This document shows positions 1-10,754 of a stretch of 64,000 nucleotides of DNA, one piece after another. The stretch is taken from NCBI GenBank assembly GCA_030737835.1, contig CM060851.1, positions 9,159,129-9,223,128 on the forward strand. Direction: 5' to 3'. The stretch comes from Acorus gramineus. Taxonomy: Eukaryota > Streptophyta > Magnoliopsida > Acorales > Acoraceae. The notes beneath the pieces are model-generated. The model was not told the origin of the DNA and made no database searches. It was given only the letters and a program-made list of their open reading frames with translations. The first letter of the stretch is position 1. Every line of letters starts with the position of its first letter. Position numbers and translations under genes: made by a program.

Positions 1-1
1 G

Positions 2-226
2 GGGAGGCTGATGCAGGCGGTGACGGATGCAGGGCCGCTGTTGAAGACGCTGCCCGTGGCGGGTCCGCTCCCGATGTGGCGGAATCCGCCGCCGCCCCTC
101 GAACGGTTACAGATCCCTCCGGTCGGATTGGAGAGGTGGGTTTCGGATAGGTGGTCGGCGGAGGCGTTGCGGGCTCTGGAACCGGAGGCCAAGAGGGTGA
201 AGACTTCGGTGGTGGTTGGATTTTGA
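2..226 (+). CDS. 3' end of an unidentified plant gene (partial)
   Basis: The frame is open to the left edge of the window and ends at a TGA near 226, so only the last ~74 codons are present. The translation is proline-rich near the middle (motif GPLPMWRNPPPPLE) and ends in a basic stretch (EAKRVK) that could be part of a nuclear localisation signal. Base composition is GC-rich up to the stop and becomes T-rich immediately after it, which is what a coding end followed by a 3' UTR looks like. The motif looks familiar from plant proteins of unknown function, but I cannot name the family. An alternative is a transposon-captured fragment. Confidence 0.5.
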   Translation, partial: GRLMQAVTDAGPLLKTLPVAGPLPMWRNPPPPLERLQIPPVGLERWVSDRWSAEALRALEPEAKRVKTSVVVGF

Positions 227-757
227 ATGATGTTGTGTTAGGAAGGTTTTCTTTGGTTTTCTTTTTTTTGTTGGTGTTGAAAGTACTAATTGGAACTCCG
301 TTGATTTTGTATAGGTTATATTGTATGGTGTAAATGAGTTGGGAAGGTCTGGGTTGTTTTCTTTGAGCTGACAGTGTTGGTGGATCTATTTGGGTTTTAA
401 TTGTGACATAAGTTGGGAGTTTGAAAATGATTTGTTATTATTATGGCTCAATTGGATTGATTAACTTGTTATTATTGTCAGCATTCTGAAGGAGAAACCG
501 TACGTGAACGTACATTGTGGTTTTTTCCTTTTAATGAGCAACATCCAATATTTTACAATTCCACTACATATGCTTACATGACTTTTGGGTGCGTTTAGAA
601 ATACAGTTGTGTATTAAAACCTTAGAATCTCTTGAAATTAGAGGGCAATCACAAGTTATCAAGGGCCCTTCTCAAAAATTCCCATGGTTTTAAACAGGAG
701 ACTTGTTCTGCTTAGTAACTTAACATCAACAAGAATGTTCAGAAGAGTCACTTTTGG
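227..757. other. Intergenic: 3' UTRs of converging genes
   Basis: AT-rich, T-runs after the first gene and the 3' flank of the minus-strand PPR gene. No coding signal, RNA gene or transposon terminus seen. Confidence 0.5.
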
Positions 758-2680
758 TCACCAGTAATCCTTGCAAGAACATGATCCATCTTTGAAGTGG
801 TGAAACCGGTTCCGATCCCTCACAATTATCGTCCGACGATAAATCTTTGATACGAGCTTCATCGACGAATGGCAGTCAGCACAGATTCGGAGGTTCTTCA
901 CCACCCGCAATGTTGAGCCCGGTTCGGTGCTGATCAGACCAAAAGCAACCGCGATCCTCTCGCTGTGATAGTGGAGGGTGGTCTCTTTCTCCTCCTCCTC
1001 GACGTTAAGCAACACCTGCGTTGTGTTGGACACATAACCCGCTAACCTCAACTTCTCGGACATCCCCTCGAGCATTGAATAGATCTCTTTCGTTCGCGGG
1101 TGCGAGTCATCCTCCACGACAAACTCATGCACGGCTCCATCAATGCTGATCCAACTAGAGCCCGGATCTTTCCTGATATCCAACTCTTTCATGAGCAGTC
1201 TCACCTTTGCAACTGACTCCCAGTCCCCAATAGAGGCATACATATTCGACAGAAGCACGTAGCACCCACCTTCTCGGGGAGCCAGTTCCATCAAGCGTTT
1301 CGCGATGCGTTTACCCAGCTCGACTTCGCAATGGACTCGACATGCCCATAGAAGTGCTTTCAGGATCGCATCATCGGGTTGCATGGGCATGCTTGATAAG
1401 AGCTCCTCTGCCTCCTCTAACAGCCCCGCACGCCCCAGCATGTCAACCATACATCCATAGTGTTCGATGCTCGGCTTTAAATTATACTCTCTCACCATCC
1501 GATCGAAGTAGGCACGACCCACATCAACCAATCCTCCATGACTGCAAGCGTTCAAGACTCCGATAAAGGTCACATCGCTCGGTACGATCCTGGACCTCTC
1601 CATCGCTTTGAAACATTGGATGGCATCCTTCGCCTGTCCATGCATCGCGAGCCCTCCAATTAACGCGTTCCAAGTCACCACGTTTGCTTTTGGTAGGTCC
1701 TTGAACACTTGCACGGCCTTCTCTATGCTCCCGCACTTCGAATACATGTCGATCAATGCGGACCCAAGAACCTCATCCACGTCTATCTTGTTCTTCTCGA
1801 CAAATGCGTGCACCCACTTTCCCAATCCAAGGTCCCCAAGTCTCGCAATTGCGGGGAGAACACTAACCACCGTGACATGATTGGGCTCGACACCCTCTCC
1901 TTGCATTTCTCTAAACACGTCGACGGCTTCCTTGAAGAACCCATTCTGCGCGTATCCGGCAATCAATCCATTCCAAGAAACCACACTTCTATGAGGCATC
2001 CGATCGAACAGTCTCTTCGCGGACCCAAACATTCCATGCCTCACATACCCATCAATCATAACATTCCACAAAACAACATTGCCACCATAACCAACTCCCT
2101 CATCGAACAAACGTCGAGCATCGCTTATGCTCCCGCACATAGCATACAAGCGAATGAGACTCGTAACGACGAACCCATCGGACTCTAATCGCCATTTGAT
2201 TATCTGACCATGGATTTGCTTCCCCTCTTCGACTCCGCAGGCACGAGCGCAAGCTTTCAATACCGAAGGGAACGTATAACGGTTGGGCCCTACGAGACCC
2301 TCGCAGAGCATCCGACGAAAGAGGAGTAGACCCTCAAAGGGATCGTCGCTTTCAGAGAAAGCTCTGATTGATGTGTTCCAAGCGAAGCAATTTGGGTCAT
2401 GCATTTCTTCGAAAACCCAATAGGCGTTACGAAGACCGTCGGCATTGGTGAAGGCATAGCATCGGAGGATCTCGGCCGCGATTATGGTGTCACGTATGCG
2501 TGCGGTCTTAATGGTCTGTGCGTGGAGCTTTTGTAGGTCCCTGGTAGTTTTAAAGGACTTGATTTTGTGGAGAATTGATGAATGGGTCGGTGAAGGAGTG
2601 GAGGGAGAAGAATGGGATGGAGGGTTGTGAATGCACAGTGAAAATTTAGGTTGGAGAGACAAGTTTGAAAGAGTTGGCAT
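758..2680 (-). CDS. LPA66: DYW-class PPR protein, LPA66-like plastid RNA-editing factor
   Basis: An intronless 640-residue pentatricopeptide-repeat protein. An N-terminal ~40-residue Ser/Pro-rich segment without acidic residues looks like an organelle transit peptide. From about residue 50 it shows PLS-type PPR units (repeated WN..I.GY, ALIDMYSKCG, MVDMLGRAG patterns), then E/E+ domains and a complete DYW deaminase domain. The deaminase shows HSE at 572-574, the CADCH zinc motif at 600-604, CSC near the end and a terminal DYW. By recalled similarity over the whole length it matches Arabidopsis LPA66 (At5g48910, 646 aa), which edits plastid psbF. Ortholog assignment is inference. The start is the first in-frame ATG and gives the expected length. 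A small alternative ATG lies only a few codons upstream in another frame. No truncation or frameshift is seen. Confidence 0.85.
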   Translation of the reverse strand: MPTLSNLSLQPKFSLCIHNPPSHSSPSTPSPTHSSILHKIKSFKTTRDLQKLHAQTIKTARIRDTIIAAEILRCYAFTNADGLRNAYWVFEEMHDPNCFAWNTSIRAFSESDDPFEGLLLFRRMLCEGLVGPNRYTFPSVLKACARACGVEEGKQIHGQIIKWRLESDGFVVTSLIRLYAMCGSISDARRLFDEGVGYGGNVVLWNVMIDGYVRHGMFGSAKRLFDRMPHRSVVSWNGLIAGYAQNGFFKEAVDVFREMQGEGVEPNHVTVVSVLPAIARLGDLGLGKWVHAFVEKNKIDVDEVLGSALIDMYSKCGSIEKAVQVFKDLPKANVVTWNALIGGLAMHGQAKDAIQCFKAMERSRIVPSDVTFIGVLNACSHGGLVDVGRAYFDRMVREYNLKPSIEHYGCMVDMLGRAGLLEEAEELLSSMPMQPDDAILKALLWACRVHCEVELGKRIAKRLMELAPREGGCYVLLSNMYASIGDWESVAKVRLLMKELDIRKDPGSSWISIDGAVHEFVVEDDSHPRTKEIYSMLEGMSEKLRLAGYVSNTTQVLLNVEEEEKETTLHYHSERIAVAFGLISTEPGSTLRVVKNLRICADCHSSMKLVSKIYRRTIIVRDRNRFHHFKDGSCSCKDYW

Positions 2681-3027
2681 TCTTTCTCTGCAACGGTCAT
2701 GGAAATGGAAAATTATTTATTCATATTTTTTTTTGTCATATATACACAATGATTAAATAAGCTATCCAAAAAAAACGCTGATACAATAAATCCGTATGTA
2801 GTCTCATATATTAAGATAGCATAATTTATGTATTTCATCGCATATAATTTTTTTTAAAAAAATTATATATTAATATATCTCATTATAAATTTAACGCGTA
2901 TACTATATATATTTATCTGACTCATTCTCATAATAAATTTTAACTCGTATTCGTCTACAACTTTATATATTAAGATAGTTTCACCGTTTAATACGTGGGT
3001 GTTATTGAGGGCTATGAGGGGACTTGC
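2681..3027. promoter_or_regulatory. AT-rich upstream region of the LPA66-like gene
   Basis: About 340 bp of very AT-rich sequence between the PPR start codon and the plus-strand GC-rich island at 3028. It contains several TATA-like stretches on both strands, so a shared promoter is possible, but no specific element can be fixed. Confidence 0.3.
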
Positions 3028-3168
3028 ATGAGCGTCAATACGGATGGCGACGACGACAGGAAGCGCAACGGATTAGTCGACGGCTTCCGGTATTTCGATA
3101 CCTGGACTTCCCGATCCGGTTCGCTAGTCCCACCCCAGAGCCTATGCGGCGGCGGGGTCTATGTTTAA
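3028..3168 (+). CDS. Possible 46-residue small ORF in a GC island
   Basis: ATG at 3028 opens a 46-codon frame with an acidic/basic start (MSVNTDGDDDRKR) and a stop at 3166. The sequence from about 3020 to 3220 is much more GC-rich than its surroundings. A second frame through 3160-3220 ends in AAG followed by GTATTC, which could be a splice donor, so this may be the first exon of an unrecognised transcript or a decayed gene piece. No family is recognised. Confidence 0.22.
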   Translation: MSVNTDGDDDRKRNGLVDGFRYFDTWTSRSGSLVPPQSLCGGGVYV

Positions 3169-4091
3169 GAGGCGGTGGAGCTCAGATACTGAGGCGACTA
3201 TACCAAGGAAGAAGAAGGTATTCATTATCCCCCCATTTTACATGAATTTTCTTATAAAATTTATCATTTGTGTGAATACCTTCACAAATAGGTAAATGAG
3301 AGACTCTCTTCTGTTTAATTAACATGTAAGTCAGGTACATAATCTTCTTGACTCTCTCTCTCTCTCTATATATATCTTTCTTGTGTTGTAAAATGTGACA
3401 ATGGAACTCAACTTACATAAAGTAAAGTTTATCTAATGCTCTTGTATCCAGGATGATTCCACTCTAATGATGACAAAAATAAAATAGAGCAACAACCTTG
3501 ATACTGATAAAGACTAAAATAAGCCACGGCATGACACATATCAGTAACATCTTAATATTTTGATTAATATCTCGAATTGTTAGGATGCAAGCTAAAATCA
3601 GTAATGTAAATGATGGCCATCATATTATTTTCTTCACTCATTCTTTCCTCTATTTTATGATGATGTTGTAGACCTGAAGGAGCTGGATTTGACTCTCTCT
3701 CGAAATAGCAAGTATATGTAATCTTGGTATATCCATTTTTGAATGTTTTGTGGGATAGAACAATTCAATTTGGGTTATTAAGCACTTGGGCAATCAATGG
3801 TCAAAATTTCTCCAAAGAAAAACTATGTAATTTGCTACCCCTGATTTTCCAAATCAGGATACTCCTTCACAATCTCCTTAGGTTAAATTAAATACCTGTA
3901 GGGATTTATACAGGCTAGATAAGATTATACAGTGTCTAGTAATCTGGTGTGACCATCCACATTATATCCCTTCTTTTGATCACCAGTGGAATAAAAGTGA
4001 AAAAAATCTAATCTTAGATGAAATAATATGATAAATTTGTTGTGAAACTTATACCATGTTTTTTTTTTATTATCTTTTTTATCAATACTTT
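3169..4091. other. Intergenic AT-rich DNA with a CT microsatellite
   Basis: AT-rich sequence with a short CT repeat running into a TA repeat near 3350-3375. No coding sequence or RNA gene was recognised before the CACTA terminus at 4092. Confidence 0.5.
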
Positions 4092-4429
4092 CACTGTAAG
4101 AAAAAACATTTTTTGCGATAATGTATTTGCGATGGCTCACTGAAATCCTTACAGATGCTCTATTTTTGACAGAAATAATTGACCGTCACAAATATTTATC
4201 TATTTTTGCGATGACTGAGTTAAGCTGCTGTTAAAAAAAAAGTATTTACACCGATTATATTAGTCCGTCACAAATAAAACGCGATGCCGTTTTGTACCGT
4301 CGCAACTAATTCATTATTCATCTAATTAAAAAAAAAAAAAAAACATAAACTCTTCACCGTCAGCACTGCCGTAAAGGAAAAACATAAACCCTTCACCCTC
4401 GAAAGCCCTAACAGTTCATCGTCTCCGTT

Positions 4430-4830
4430 CCCCCACCGACACCGTCGCTTCAGATTGCTCGTGATTCTCCGCCGTCGCGTCATCGTCTCCGTTCCCCCAC
4501 TGACGCGGTCGGACTTCGATCCTCCGCCGCCGGACTCCGATCCTTCCCCGACGCCGTCGCTTGTTCCCCACCGAAGCCGTTCGATTGCGATCCTCCGTCG
4601 ACGGCATCGCTTCACCATCTTCGATCCCCCACCGACGCTGTCGAACTGCGATTCTCCGCCGACGGCATCGCTTCACCGTCTTCGACCCCCCACCGACGCT
4701 GTCGGACTGCAATTCTCCGCCGACAGCATCGTTTCATCATCTCCATCTACTCTGCCGAACTGCGGTCCACCGCCGTCGCCGTCACTTCGTTGTCTCTGAT
4801 CCCCCGCTGACGTTGTCCGACTTTGAAAGT
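4430..4830. repeat. Imperfect 61-bp tandem repeat, GC-rich, about five copies
   Basis: Successive units align at an exact spacing of 61 bp (for example TTCACC-type unit starts at 4611, 4672 and 4733), with more diverged units on both sides. The unit contains GATCCCCCACCGACGCTGTC and TCTCCGCCGACGGCATCG. The array is GC-rich in an AT-rich element, just inside the left subterminal region of the CACTA. Long open frames across it in several frames are a by-product of the repeat and are not reported as genes. Confidence 0.8.
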
Positions 4831-5329
4831 CCAACAAAGTCCAAAGGTGATGCTCATAACATTACATCATATAAAACACTTGAAAATCCAACAAAATATT
4901 TCAGAACACATAATCGAATGTTTCTAATGTACCATTCATTGATCTACCATGACCCTTGGAATTTATATTTCAATTCTGATGTGCTCTGTGTATCTCATTT
5001 TGTTGATATTATTGATTGATGTACCGTTGAAAGCATCATTCACTAATCTACCATGACCCATGGAATTTATATTTCAATTAGGAGGTTTTCTGTTATTAGC
5101 TACTATTATCTCATTTTGTTGATATTAGCTACTGTTATGCATTTCCGTAAGAACATTTCATTGCACTTGGTTGACTTGATGCAATGATTTGCTTGCATTT
5201 GTCTTGATTTGTGTTTGGTATTGATAAAATATATTCTATTGTGATTCCTAGTTGGGGTATTGAAGAAGAAAGACCCATTAGAAGGAGTTTCTGTGTTTAT
5301 ATGGTAACAGTTAAAGAAGAAGAGGGTCT

Positions 5330-5477
5330 TGATAGATCTACCCAATCACCTATAGATGAACATGTGGATGGATTGGATGAGGAAACACAAATTTTTTTGA
5401 AACTTTTGCGAGAAGCAGAATGTGAGCTACATCCCAGGTGTGGGGGTGGTTTTTCTTTGAAAAGATTGGATCTTTGA
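5330..5477 (+). pseudogene. CACTA TNP2-type transposase fragment
   Basis: A short plus-strand frame contains DEETQIFLKLLREAECELHP, which resembles the N-terminal region of plant TNP2 transposases (family pattern E-E-x-x-x-F-x-x-L-L-x-x-A-E-x-x-L-Y-P-G-C). The frame stops at 5475 and the transposase core that should follow is missing. It supports the CACTA call and shows descent from an autonomous copy. Confidence 0.6.
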
Positions 5478-5554
5478 TTATTATTGAAAGTTTACTTTGG
5501 TATTTTTGAGTTGTGTTATGTTTTTTTACAGTTTTTGTGATTCTGTTGTTTTAC

Positions 5555-5895
5555 GGGGTTTTAATTGATAATGATGCTTGTGAGGATGCAACAATTATCA
5601 GAGTTTGATAGGTTGATAGTGAGAACAAGCATGGGAACTTATTGGAGGTTGTTCAATTACTCACTGATCTGAACTTCATTGTGAAAAAAGGATACATGAC
5701 TTCTGATGGGGGCTGGTTCATGAATGGTATAGTTAATACTTTGAAAAAAAATTCTTAATTTGGGATGTGTTTTGTTACCTATATTAACTGATCAAATTCT
5801 CTCTTTACGTGTTTATGTAAATTTTAGTGTTTTATGTCACCGACCGGGAAGGAAAGAAAATCACAGATACACATATCATCAGATACTTGCACAAT
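5555..5895 (+). pseudogene. Captured fragment of an ACT-domain-repeat (ACR) gene, two exons with intron
   Basis: The first piece (5555-5726) reads LIDNDACEDATIIRV, then two in-frame stops, then NKHGNLLEVVQLLTDLNF and KKGYMTSDGGWFMN. The second piece (5828-5895) reads VFYVTDREGKKITDTHII. These match the first ACT domain of plant ACR proteins, which are putative amino-acid-sensing regulators. The pieces are separated by a 101-bp intron (5727-5827) with GT and AG ends, and splicing restores the codon phase across WFMN/VFY. Capture was therefore from genomic DNA, not mRNA. A second donor (GTAAGT) follows the second exon. The double stop (TGA TAG) in exon 1 sits in an apparent small tandem duplication and makes it non-coding. 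The rest of the gene is absent. Confidence 0.85.
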
Positions 5896-8800
5896 GTAAG
5901 TGTTCTTTGACTCGTTGTCTTCTGTTTGTTACTCAATGTGTTCAATCTTTGTCAATGGACTCTTGAATCTACATTATATTGTTTGGTTATCATGTGAATT
6001 GTGAATTTATGTATTTATTTATTTTAGTTTTTAATTGCACGTATATATCATTCATTCATTAAAAAATTATAACCATTGGATCACAAAACAATATGTGGAA
6101 TCTCAGCCATAAAACAGCCACGAAACCTGTCACTTGAAAACAGAGAGGGAAAATAAAGGAATTTGTAAGACCATCAGATGCATTTTCCAACAAAGGGCAT
6201 CATAGCATCATATGCAAGGAATTTGAAGAATTTGAAGCTGTAAATTATTTGATATGAGAAGCAAATTATTTATCATTCCTTGTAGAAGAAAATGTACTAT
6301 TATGTTTTTAATGATTCGTCGTTACAATCCTTTTCTAACCTATCATCTATCTTTTATAGTTTCATTTAACTTTCAAATAAATGCATATAACAATGTTTGG
6401 GGGTAAATGGTGATGTTCCCACCATGATTGCTGCACTTATTATTGCAGATATGAATTTCTTCCTATTTATTTATCTGTCATGCAGACCTTAAAACACTAA
6501 TGAGGAAACAGGTCTTCATTGACCAAACCTTCCCCCCCCCCCCCCCCCCCCCCTCTTTTTTTTCTTCCTGAATTGGTGCTTTTTTTATGACATACTGCAA
6601 ACCCATGTATCCTATGAATTCTTTCCTTCCAACATGAGGTGATATACATGACATCTGGGGTAAATGGTGATGTTCCCACCATGATTGCTGCATTAATTAT
6701 TGTAGATATGCATTTCTTCCTATTTATTTATCTGTCGTTCCTTTCTAGTGTGTAGTGATGTACTGAATAGTGGATATTGTGGTCATGTTGCTTTAATGGA
6801 CAACCAATTTTTGGTGAAAAAAAACACAATTTGATTAATTGTGTTGGATGGAGAACAGGTTGGTTGACCACTCTTACTCTCTTAGTTGGGATATATGTTT
6901 TAGATTTTCTTTTTGAATCCTTCAGTTTTTGTGCACTTCACTTCAAAAACCACTTAAATCATAGAGAAGTTTACCCTCCCAGGAAACAAAAAACGAGTTC
7001 TTTGTATGATAAAGCATCATAGGACATAAAACTTGAATTCTAATGATAAATTCATTTGGTATAATGAATCATTTCTTCTTGTTTTAAAATGGTGCACTTT
7101 TGCTAGCAGCTTAATCATTTCCTAGAGATAAAATTAAAAAAATGTCCAATCTCATTTGAAAACATTTCTTACTAAACTAATGAACTATTTCAGTGCATTG
7201 ATTTACCAAGTCCTTGATGTTCATATCTACAGCTGACCATAAACTTTAAGAGGAGATGCGTAGTGAGTTACAAATTGCTGTACTAGTAGCGGTACGAGCT
7301 CACATGGAGTGTTATTATTTATAAATATTATATTTGTTATTATTTATAAATATTATAACAGATGATAATGTTGTTTGTAGGTTCCCGATGCATGTAGTTT
7401 GCATCGTCCACAATCTCCTTGATCGGCCGAGCTAGAATTGTAAAGATTTTGAGATAGTAAGTTTTTTTGTTATCCTTTTTGTCTCTCTATCTTAATGTGG
7501 TTCTTATTATAATTTAGAGTCTCACAAATCTACTCAGAGGAGTTGATAAAGAAATTAAAAAAGAGAGCCAATTTAATGGTGTCACTCAAAACATGTGATA
7601 AAAAGCTTGTTCATGACTGATAGAATTGTATTTCATGCAGAAGGAAAAATGGTTTTTCATTTTGAGTACTTGCTTTTTATTATTTGTTAGTGAAAAAAGT
7701 AGGGATTGATGGATTGATGTTTAGATTTAGCAGGGAAGATAGTACATAGGTTAGGAGTGCAAGAGCAAGTATTGCTAGTGGTTAGTTTCTCTCTTCTTTG
7801 TTAGAAATTAATTGTAACACCATGGGAGATGTGAGCATGGGAAGTGCCTTAGTGTGTGTTATTTAAATCAATGATGATTAGCATAATTTTGTTTGAAGAT
7901 CAGTACTTGTATCAATAAAACTGTTATTCACCTAATTATCCTTCACTGAACCCGTGAGAAAACTGTTTTTACTTGAATAAAATTATCTTGTTGGAGTGTC
8001 TGGTTAATCCAAGTAGGGAAGGATGCATGTTTGATCATTGAATTACATTGTTGTTATCTTGTTGGAGTGTTATTTAAATCAAGAAAAACAAACATTTGTT
8101 TTTCTTAAGTTTGAAAATACAAAGTCTTTGAAAATACAAAGCTTATATATCATGAATGGCAAGCTTATATTTCATTTGATACTTTCTATATATAATGCCT
8201 GTGATATTGCTAATTCTCAAAACGAAAAAAAATGTTGTGATATTGCTTTTTACTACATGTTTTGTGTATGAGACCTATAAAATTCTTTTTAACAGGCTGT
8301 GGTTGAGGGTAAAAAATTACAACAAGTTTGTATGAGGTAAGCTGGTCCTGCTTTATTCCTCTGCTTTGTATGAGACCTGTTAAAATTCTTTTTAATGTCA
8401 TGCTAACCTTTTTGGAGTTCTATGAGGTAAGCTCCCATTTGAATAATTGCTGGTCCTGCTTTATTCCTCTGGTTTGCTTGCTGGACAATTATCAAGTTTG
8501 TGGAACTCAGTCTTTTGCTTCTGAAGCATTTTTTTGTCTTATCAGAGCATGTGTTGGTTGCATCTTAGTCAAGTCACCTGATAGCTTACCATAGAGCATA
8601 GTTAGTAGGCTACAATTTTTTGTGCCGTATGCATGTTGGCGACGTTAAACCTCTTATAGGTGGTTAAGAAAACTTATTATTAAATCTGCAATTCATTCCT
8701 GTCAAATTTAATGAGGTTTGACGAATCATTTGATTATAGATGTGAATTTTCAATTACTTTAATAGTTTGTCACTATTTCATACCCACAATAAGTGCTGCT

Positions 8801-9319
8801 CACCCAGAATAGTTTAACAAAAACTAATGAAAAATAACCTATGATATGTGAGCATACCCAGAATAAGTGATGCAGAAACCCAACCACCAGTCTGCTGGTA
8901 TGCCTATGTATTTCTAAGATTAGGTTTTATGGTGGTTAGAGTTGTGGGATGTGAGTGGATCATGATTGGTAGTATGGTGGTAGTTTTTGTGGATTTTTAT
9001 TCAATCCAGGATTGGAAGTATCTGTTTTATGTTATCAAAATTGTGATTATTTTTTTTGCATGTTAGATCTTTTGTTGATGTGTTTCTAATCCACATTTTC
9101 ATTGATCACCGACACTTCCATTTTATGCCTTTTCTGTAGAGTTCTCATTAATTTTACTCTATTTGAAAATTTTGATAAGAAGGATCACTCTTGGATCATT
9201 TTTCATGGCATACTTCTTTATGAAAGATATTTCAGCTATTCCATAGTTGTTTTATAGTTCCTTAGCATCCCAACACATCTCTTCTGTCTTGCTCACTGAT
9301 TTTCTACCATGTGGAGCAA
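5896..9319. other. CACTA interior without recognised genes
   Basis: AT-rich sequence with no long frames. It holds an 80-bp direct repeat (about 6403-6482 and 6657-6736), a 20-base C run (6533-6552), and partial duplications of short blocks at 8265-8300/8366-8400 and 8330-8365/8420-8475. Other captured gene pieces may be present but could not be recognised. Confidence 0.5.
6403..6736. repeat. 80-bp direct repeat spaced 254 bp apart
   Basis: The segment containing GGTAAATGGTGATGTTCCCA and TTCTTCCTATTTATTTATCT occurs at about 6403-6482 and again at 6657-6736 with only a few differences. The DNA between contains the C20 homopolymer. It may be a tandem duplication whose second half has diverged. 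Confidence 0.8.
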
Positions 9320-9382
9320 GTTTTGCATATCGACAAGAATGACTATTACGGAGGAGAGTCAACTTCGCTCAATCTCGTCCAA
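9320..9382 (+). pseudogene. Captured fragment of a Rab GDP-dissociation inhibitor (GDI) gene
   Basis: Twenty-one consecutive codons translate to a stretch containing VLHIDKNDYYGGESTSLN, the highly conserved FAD-like nucleotide-binding-fold segment near the N-terminus of Rab GDI (and the related REP proteins). Homology stops sharply on both sides: upstream is AT-rich sequence ending in a degraded acceptor-like GCAAG, downstream the expected LWKRF continuation is missing. This suggests a single exon or part of one, taken from a host GDI gene. It lies inside the CACTA element and cannot encode a functional protein. Confidence 0.8.
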
Positions 9383-9796
9383 GCAAAGTTCACTTTAGAG
9401 ACAAATGAGAGAGATTACTATTATAGGACATGACTTATGTTTATATTATATATTATAACCTTATTTTGGATATAGACATACATTGATATTTATACTATAT
9501 ATTATAATCTTATTTTGGATACAGACATGATTTGATGTTAATATAAATATATTGAAGAAAGTGAGTTTTTTTTATATATATATTTAAAGGGATGACTGAC
9601 CCCACTATGAGCTCTAGCTCTACAAAATTTTTATTTGTAGTTTTGATCTTGTGAATCTATTGCATACTAAGTTTTTTTGTGAATACATATATTACAAGTT
9701 TTATAAAATCTAAATGAAGCAACAATGGAAGAAAAAAAAACATTATTTACTGCTGTTTAGGCCCATTTGGCAAACCAAAGTCAACAAATAGAAATA

Positions 9797-10065
9797 AAAA
9801 TGTTTTTTGCGACGGCTAGCTTATCCGTCGCAAAAGATGTAGTTTACATGACTATAACAAAAAAAAAAAAAAATAGAAAGTTTTTGCAACGGATTATTTG
9901 CGACGGTAGAAAAACGCTTGCGATGGCTAAAAACGTTGTTAATCTGGCTAAAAACGCTGTTAATCTTTTGCGACGCCGTTTGGTACGATAGAACCCAAAC
10001 AGCCGCAGAGCCGTAGCAAAAGTTTATTTGCGACGGTTATGAAGACAATTTGCGACGGTTTTACA
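9797..10065. repeat. Right subterminal repeats of the CACTA element
   Basis: At least seven direct or inverted copies of the TGCGACGG core occur, such as TTTTTTGCGACGGCTAGC, TCCGTCGCAAAAG and TTTGCGACGGTTATG. The left subterminal region (about 4115-4310) has diverged copies of the same core. Confidence 0.75.
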
Positions 10066-10087
10066 AAAAAGGATTTTTCTTTTAGTA

Positions 10088-10754
10088 TTTAAATGACATT
10101 GTATTCCAATGTCATGTTTAAGTTCTTGTTATCTAAGGCCATTGTTCATGTTTAAGTTGATGCTTAACTTCATTGTATTGGATGTGACTGTGTTAGTGTG
10201 TAATTTTTTTTTTTTGGGTACATGAGTGTTTAACTGGGGATTCATGACAGTTGTTTGGTATACAGCAATGAAAAAAAACAAAAACAAAATTCATTGTGTA
10301 ATGCTTTAGGTGAGTCATTGTGTACCAATGGGAAAAAAAAATTGATTCTACAGACATTACTCGTGTTTTTGTATACAGACCAGACCGTTGCTTTAAGTAC
10401 CAATTGCTTCATTGTGTACCATTTATGTTAGTTGAAAAATGTGAAATTCGGTTTTTGGTGAAAAAGTTTGGTAAATTAAGGTCAGTATTATTGTTGATGT
10501 GTAGAGTATTATTGAAAACAATGTGAAAACCTATATATATATATCCACTTGGAATGTCTTGCTTCAGGGAAACAAATCAATGTGGTTTATGTCTTGAAAT
10601 TGTTCATTAATGCAATGTCTTTGTTTACTAAGAAAAAAGAGGAAAAATTCTTTTCGACATGTTTAATGTCAAAACTGGTGCCCAAGTTTAACATACCATG
10701 TGTCGAACCCCATCCATACACTTCGACAGAGGTTTGATCAAAGCTCTTGACCCA
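10088..10754. other. Intergenic AT-rich DNA
   Basis: No gene seen. Short similar blocks built around ATTGTGTACCA recur at 10296, 10316 and 10411, suggesting local duplication. Confidence 0.4.

Larger units (their letters stand above)
4092..10087 (+). mobile_element. CACTA (En/Spm-type) transposon, degenerate, ~6.0 kb
   Basis: The left end reads CACTGTAAGAAAAAACATTT. The right end, read on the opposite strand, is TACTAAAAGAAAAATCCTTT. About 19 of the first 24 positions agree. The element is flanked on both sides by TTT (4089-4091 and 10088-10090), matching the 3-bp target duplication of CACTA elements. Both subterminal regions carry many copies of a TTTGCGACGG / CCGTCGCAAA motif (about 4115-4310 and 9797-10065), typical of the transposase-binding subterminal repeats of this superfamily. 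Inside are a short TNP2-like transposase relic and fragments of two unrelated host genes. No intact transposase is present, so it is non-autonomous. The right terminal G has become A, which argues for immobility. Confidence 0.82.

Noticed and set aside
4455-5019. 114- and 152-residue frames in the 61-bp repeat
   Set aside because: They are Pro/Ser/Arg repeat products of the tandem array with no family resemblance.
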